From positions 129,246,943 through 129,310,942 of the forward strand of contig NC_088791.1 of assembly GCF_011386835.1 (NCBI RefSeq): a stretch of 64,000 bases of DNA, in the 5' to 3' direction. The notes beneath the pieces were generated by a model that worked only from the letters and a program-made list of their open reading frames with translations, did not search any database and was not told the DNA's origin. How positions within the stretch are numbered: position 1 is the first letter of the stretch; each line of letters opens with the position of its first letter. The stretch comes from Chrysemys picta bellii. Lineage: Eukaryota; Chordata; Testudines; Emydidae. Positions 61,816 to 64,000 of the stretch are shown piece by piece. The translations under genes and the position numbers were made by a program.

Positions 61816-64000
61816 TCAAAGTGGTGCTTTCCATGCCTTCTTGGTTTCAAAGATTTGAACTGCTTCCTGAAGGTCCACAGTCTGGGCCAGCTCATGCTCT
61901 ATTGAGATGGTTGCAAGGCCCGACCAGCCTCTCCTGTGTCATTGTGGAGTGTAGATGTGTTTTTATTAACTTCAGCTTGGAGACAGTGTGTTCTCCACTG
62001 GCAACTGTTACAGGAAGTGTTAGAAGTATGCGCAGAGCAACAAAAGCATTTGGAAAGAGGGTGGTCATCTTATTTGTGCACATATATTCCAGAACAGCCT
62101 TTGGAGTTGATCCTGCTGAAATGTATCTTGAAAGGGCTTTCAGTTCATCACCTAAATCACTCACATCAATATCATGCATGTCATCATGTGTTAACACTGT
62201 CTCTAGTGCCCTGCATTGCTGGTGTAGGTCTTCTTCAGGTATAATTAAGAGTTTTGGAATATCATACAACATCCCAAATATACTGCTGTGTTCCTTAAGC
62301 TGCATGAAATGTTCTTCAACTGACTGTATTGCACAATCTAGCACCTGGTTAAAGAATTCAACTTTGAATTGTTGTTTGGGGTCTTTTATGGGATTATCCC
62401 ATGCCTCATAATCAAAATGTCTTCTTTGGTGACTCTTGAATGGGTGGGAAAATAGCATCAGTGTGAAGTTCCTCTGCCAACTTCTGTGCACTCTTCAGAA
62501 CATTTTGAAATCCCTCATCTGACCTGTAAGACTGGAAGTATGACTTTGCTTTGTCCAGTTGTTCCATTGCTCCAGATATATCAAGGTCAACACCTTGGAG
62601 TCTCTTGCTTACAACATTTATTTCAAACAGTATGTCTTGCCACAACACTAAGCCACACAGAAATTTGAAGTTATGTATGTTTCTGGTGATTCCATTTCCC
62701 TCTGCCACTGTTCTCCCGTGAACAGTTCCTGTCATAGCATTATCCTCCATAATGGCAACTTTGGCATCATCTATCTTCCCAATTTGGTGTTTGATAGGCT
62801 TTATTGCCTCCACTCGACTTTCCTGTCATGTGGCACTCAGTGGTTTCAGTGTCAGAGAAGATGTTCCCAGATGTTGCTTCAAAATTTGCCATAGATGAGT
62901 TGATGCAGAGAAAAATACATAGATGCTTTGAATTACATTAAAAAATTCAGCAGCCTCACTAGAAGCTAATGCTGCATCACTGAGCACCAAGTTCAATGAA
63001 TGAGAACTGCACGGGACAAAAAAAGCTTGAGGGTTTAACTCTCAGATCAATGTCTGCACTCCTCTGTTCTTTCCTCTCATGTTGGCACCATTATCGTAGC
63101 CCTGACCTCTCATGTCAGCTATCGCAATTCCTGTATCTTCCAGCTTTTTAAGAAGCACATTTGTCATACCAGCTCCTGTAGTATCATCAACGTCAATAAA
63201 TTCTAGAAAATGCTCTCTGACAGTCACCATTGCAGAGACATTTTCACCTGGTTCTGTTGTTGTTACAAAACGCACCATTAAAGTCATTTATTCCGTATGG
63301 TTGATGTCAGGTGTGCAGTCCAGAATAATAGAGTAATATCTTGCTGACTTCAGATCTGCCACAATCTTCTGTTTGACTTTTGCTGCCAGTAACTGTATGA
63401 TCTCATTTTGAATTGTTTTTCCAGGGTAGTGGTGTGTGTGTACATTTCTTGGCTGGTGACTCTTCTTAGATGCTCCTGGAGTACAGCGTCAAACTCAGCC
63501 ATCAGCTCCACAATGTTAAGGAAATTTACATTGTTTGGCACATACAGCTGATCTGAAGTGCCACGCTAGGTTTTGGGTAGCAAGCATTCTCACAATGGCA
63601 ATGAGCCTTTTCAGAACATTTTGCCAGTAAAGGGACTCTGATGTAATCTTCTCTTGATGCTGATCATCTATGGTGGCCTTTAACCTTAGTCTCATCTCAA
63701 GCTCTTTCCACCTATGGAATGTTCTCTGGTGATTTACTGCCTTCTCATGGCATGCCAGATTTCTAGCCAGATTTTTCCAGTCCTTTGTTCCTGTAGAACC
63801 CAGTGTGGCTGGAACATTAGACTGGAAGAGTTTGCAATAAAAACAGTATGCAGCATTCTGGGATTTTGAGTACATAAGCCATGGCCTCTCCACTTTGTCA
63901 CCATTGGGGATTTCACGCCAGTAATGTGTTGAATGGAAACTTCTATTTTTATTGTCTTTGGGGAACATGAAGTTTTTCACTTGCTGTGGCCCATGCAGTA
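61816..64000 (-). pseudogene. Decayed hAT transposase with TTF-type zinc finger (runs off the right edge)
   Basis: On the minus strand, from the right edge leftwards, the frames read a TTF/ZMYM1-like zinc-finger region with WREIPNGDKVERPWLMYSKS and YCFYCKLF (about 63980-63520). A DUF4371-like middle follows (GENVSAMVTVREHFLEFIDV, ADMRGQGYDNGANMRGK, about 63290-63040), then a helical stretch (62813-62412). The C-terminal hAT dimerisation domain reads LPVTVASGEHTVSKLKLIKT and STMTQERLVG (about 62000-61890). After a frameshift, LATISIEHELAQ continues to the TGA at 61816-61818. Frameshifts or stops occur near 63530, 63300, 63040, 62820, 62450 and 61890, so it is inactive. A domesticated gene is unlikely given this decay. 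Confidence 0.88.

Noticed and set aside
61816..64000. Domesticated ZMYM1-like gene
   Set aside because: At least five frame breaks within 2 kb, with no splice signals that would remove them, point to a dead hAT transposase.

Overview
The window is nuclear DNA of a sauropsid vertebrate, most likely a turtle. The evidence is intron-split genes with vertebrate orthologues, old MIR-like SINEs, many CR1 LINEs of the turtle/crocodile type (one nearly full length) and abundant short hAT elements with 8-bp target duplications. Species assignment is an inference from repeat content.

Two protein-coding genes are recognised, both on the minus strand and in the same order and orientation as in human 12p13 (from memory). 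LRP6 (Wnt co-receptor) supplies its first two exons: exon 1 at 14288-14342 inside a CpG island and exon 2 at 1987-2380. The rest lies beyond position 1. MANSC1 is complete: a probable noncoding first exon near 43929-44080, then coding exons at 39189-39504, 38046-38186 and 31656-32485, giving a 397-residue type I membrane protein. The 17 kb between the genes, and the introns, hold repeats and no further gene that I can support.

From about 40 kb to the right edge the DNA is mostly mobile elements: CR1 copies on both strands at 40.1-40.8, 41.0-43.25, 47.2-48.5 and 51.5-61.5 kb; hAT MITEs with recognisable target duplications; a GC-rich minisatellite; a long (TA)n run; and a decayed TTF-zinc-finger/hAT transposase at the right edge.

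The most notable locus is a three-level nest at 51.5-61.5 kb. A nearly full-length CR1 (minus strand) is split in its ORF1 by an hAT-like element (terminal repeats TAGGGTTACCAT/ATGGTAACCCTA, target duplication TCATACAT). That hAT element is split in turn by a 4.6-kb R2-clade non-LTR retrotransposon on the plus strand. The R2 element has an uninterrupted 1260-codon ORF with three zinc fingers, a Myb domain, a reverse transcriptase, a CCHC knuckle and a PD-D-K endonuclease. R2 normally lives in 28S rDNA, so this is an intact-looking copy outside its normal target. The first nine bases of the copy (CTCTCTTAA) match the 28S sequence just upstream of the R2 cleavage site, which suggests it carries a short rDNA-derived leader.
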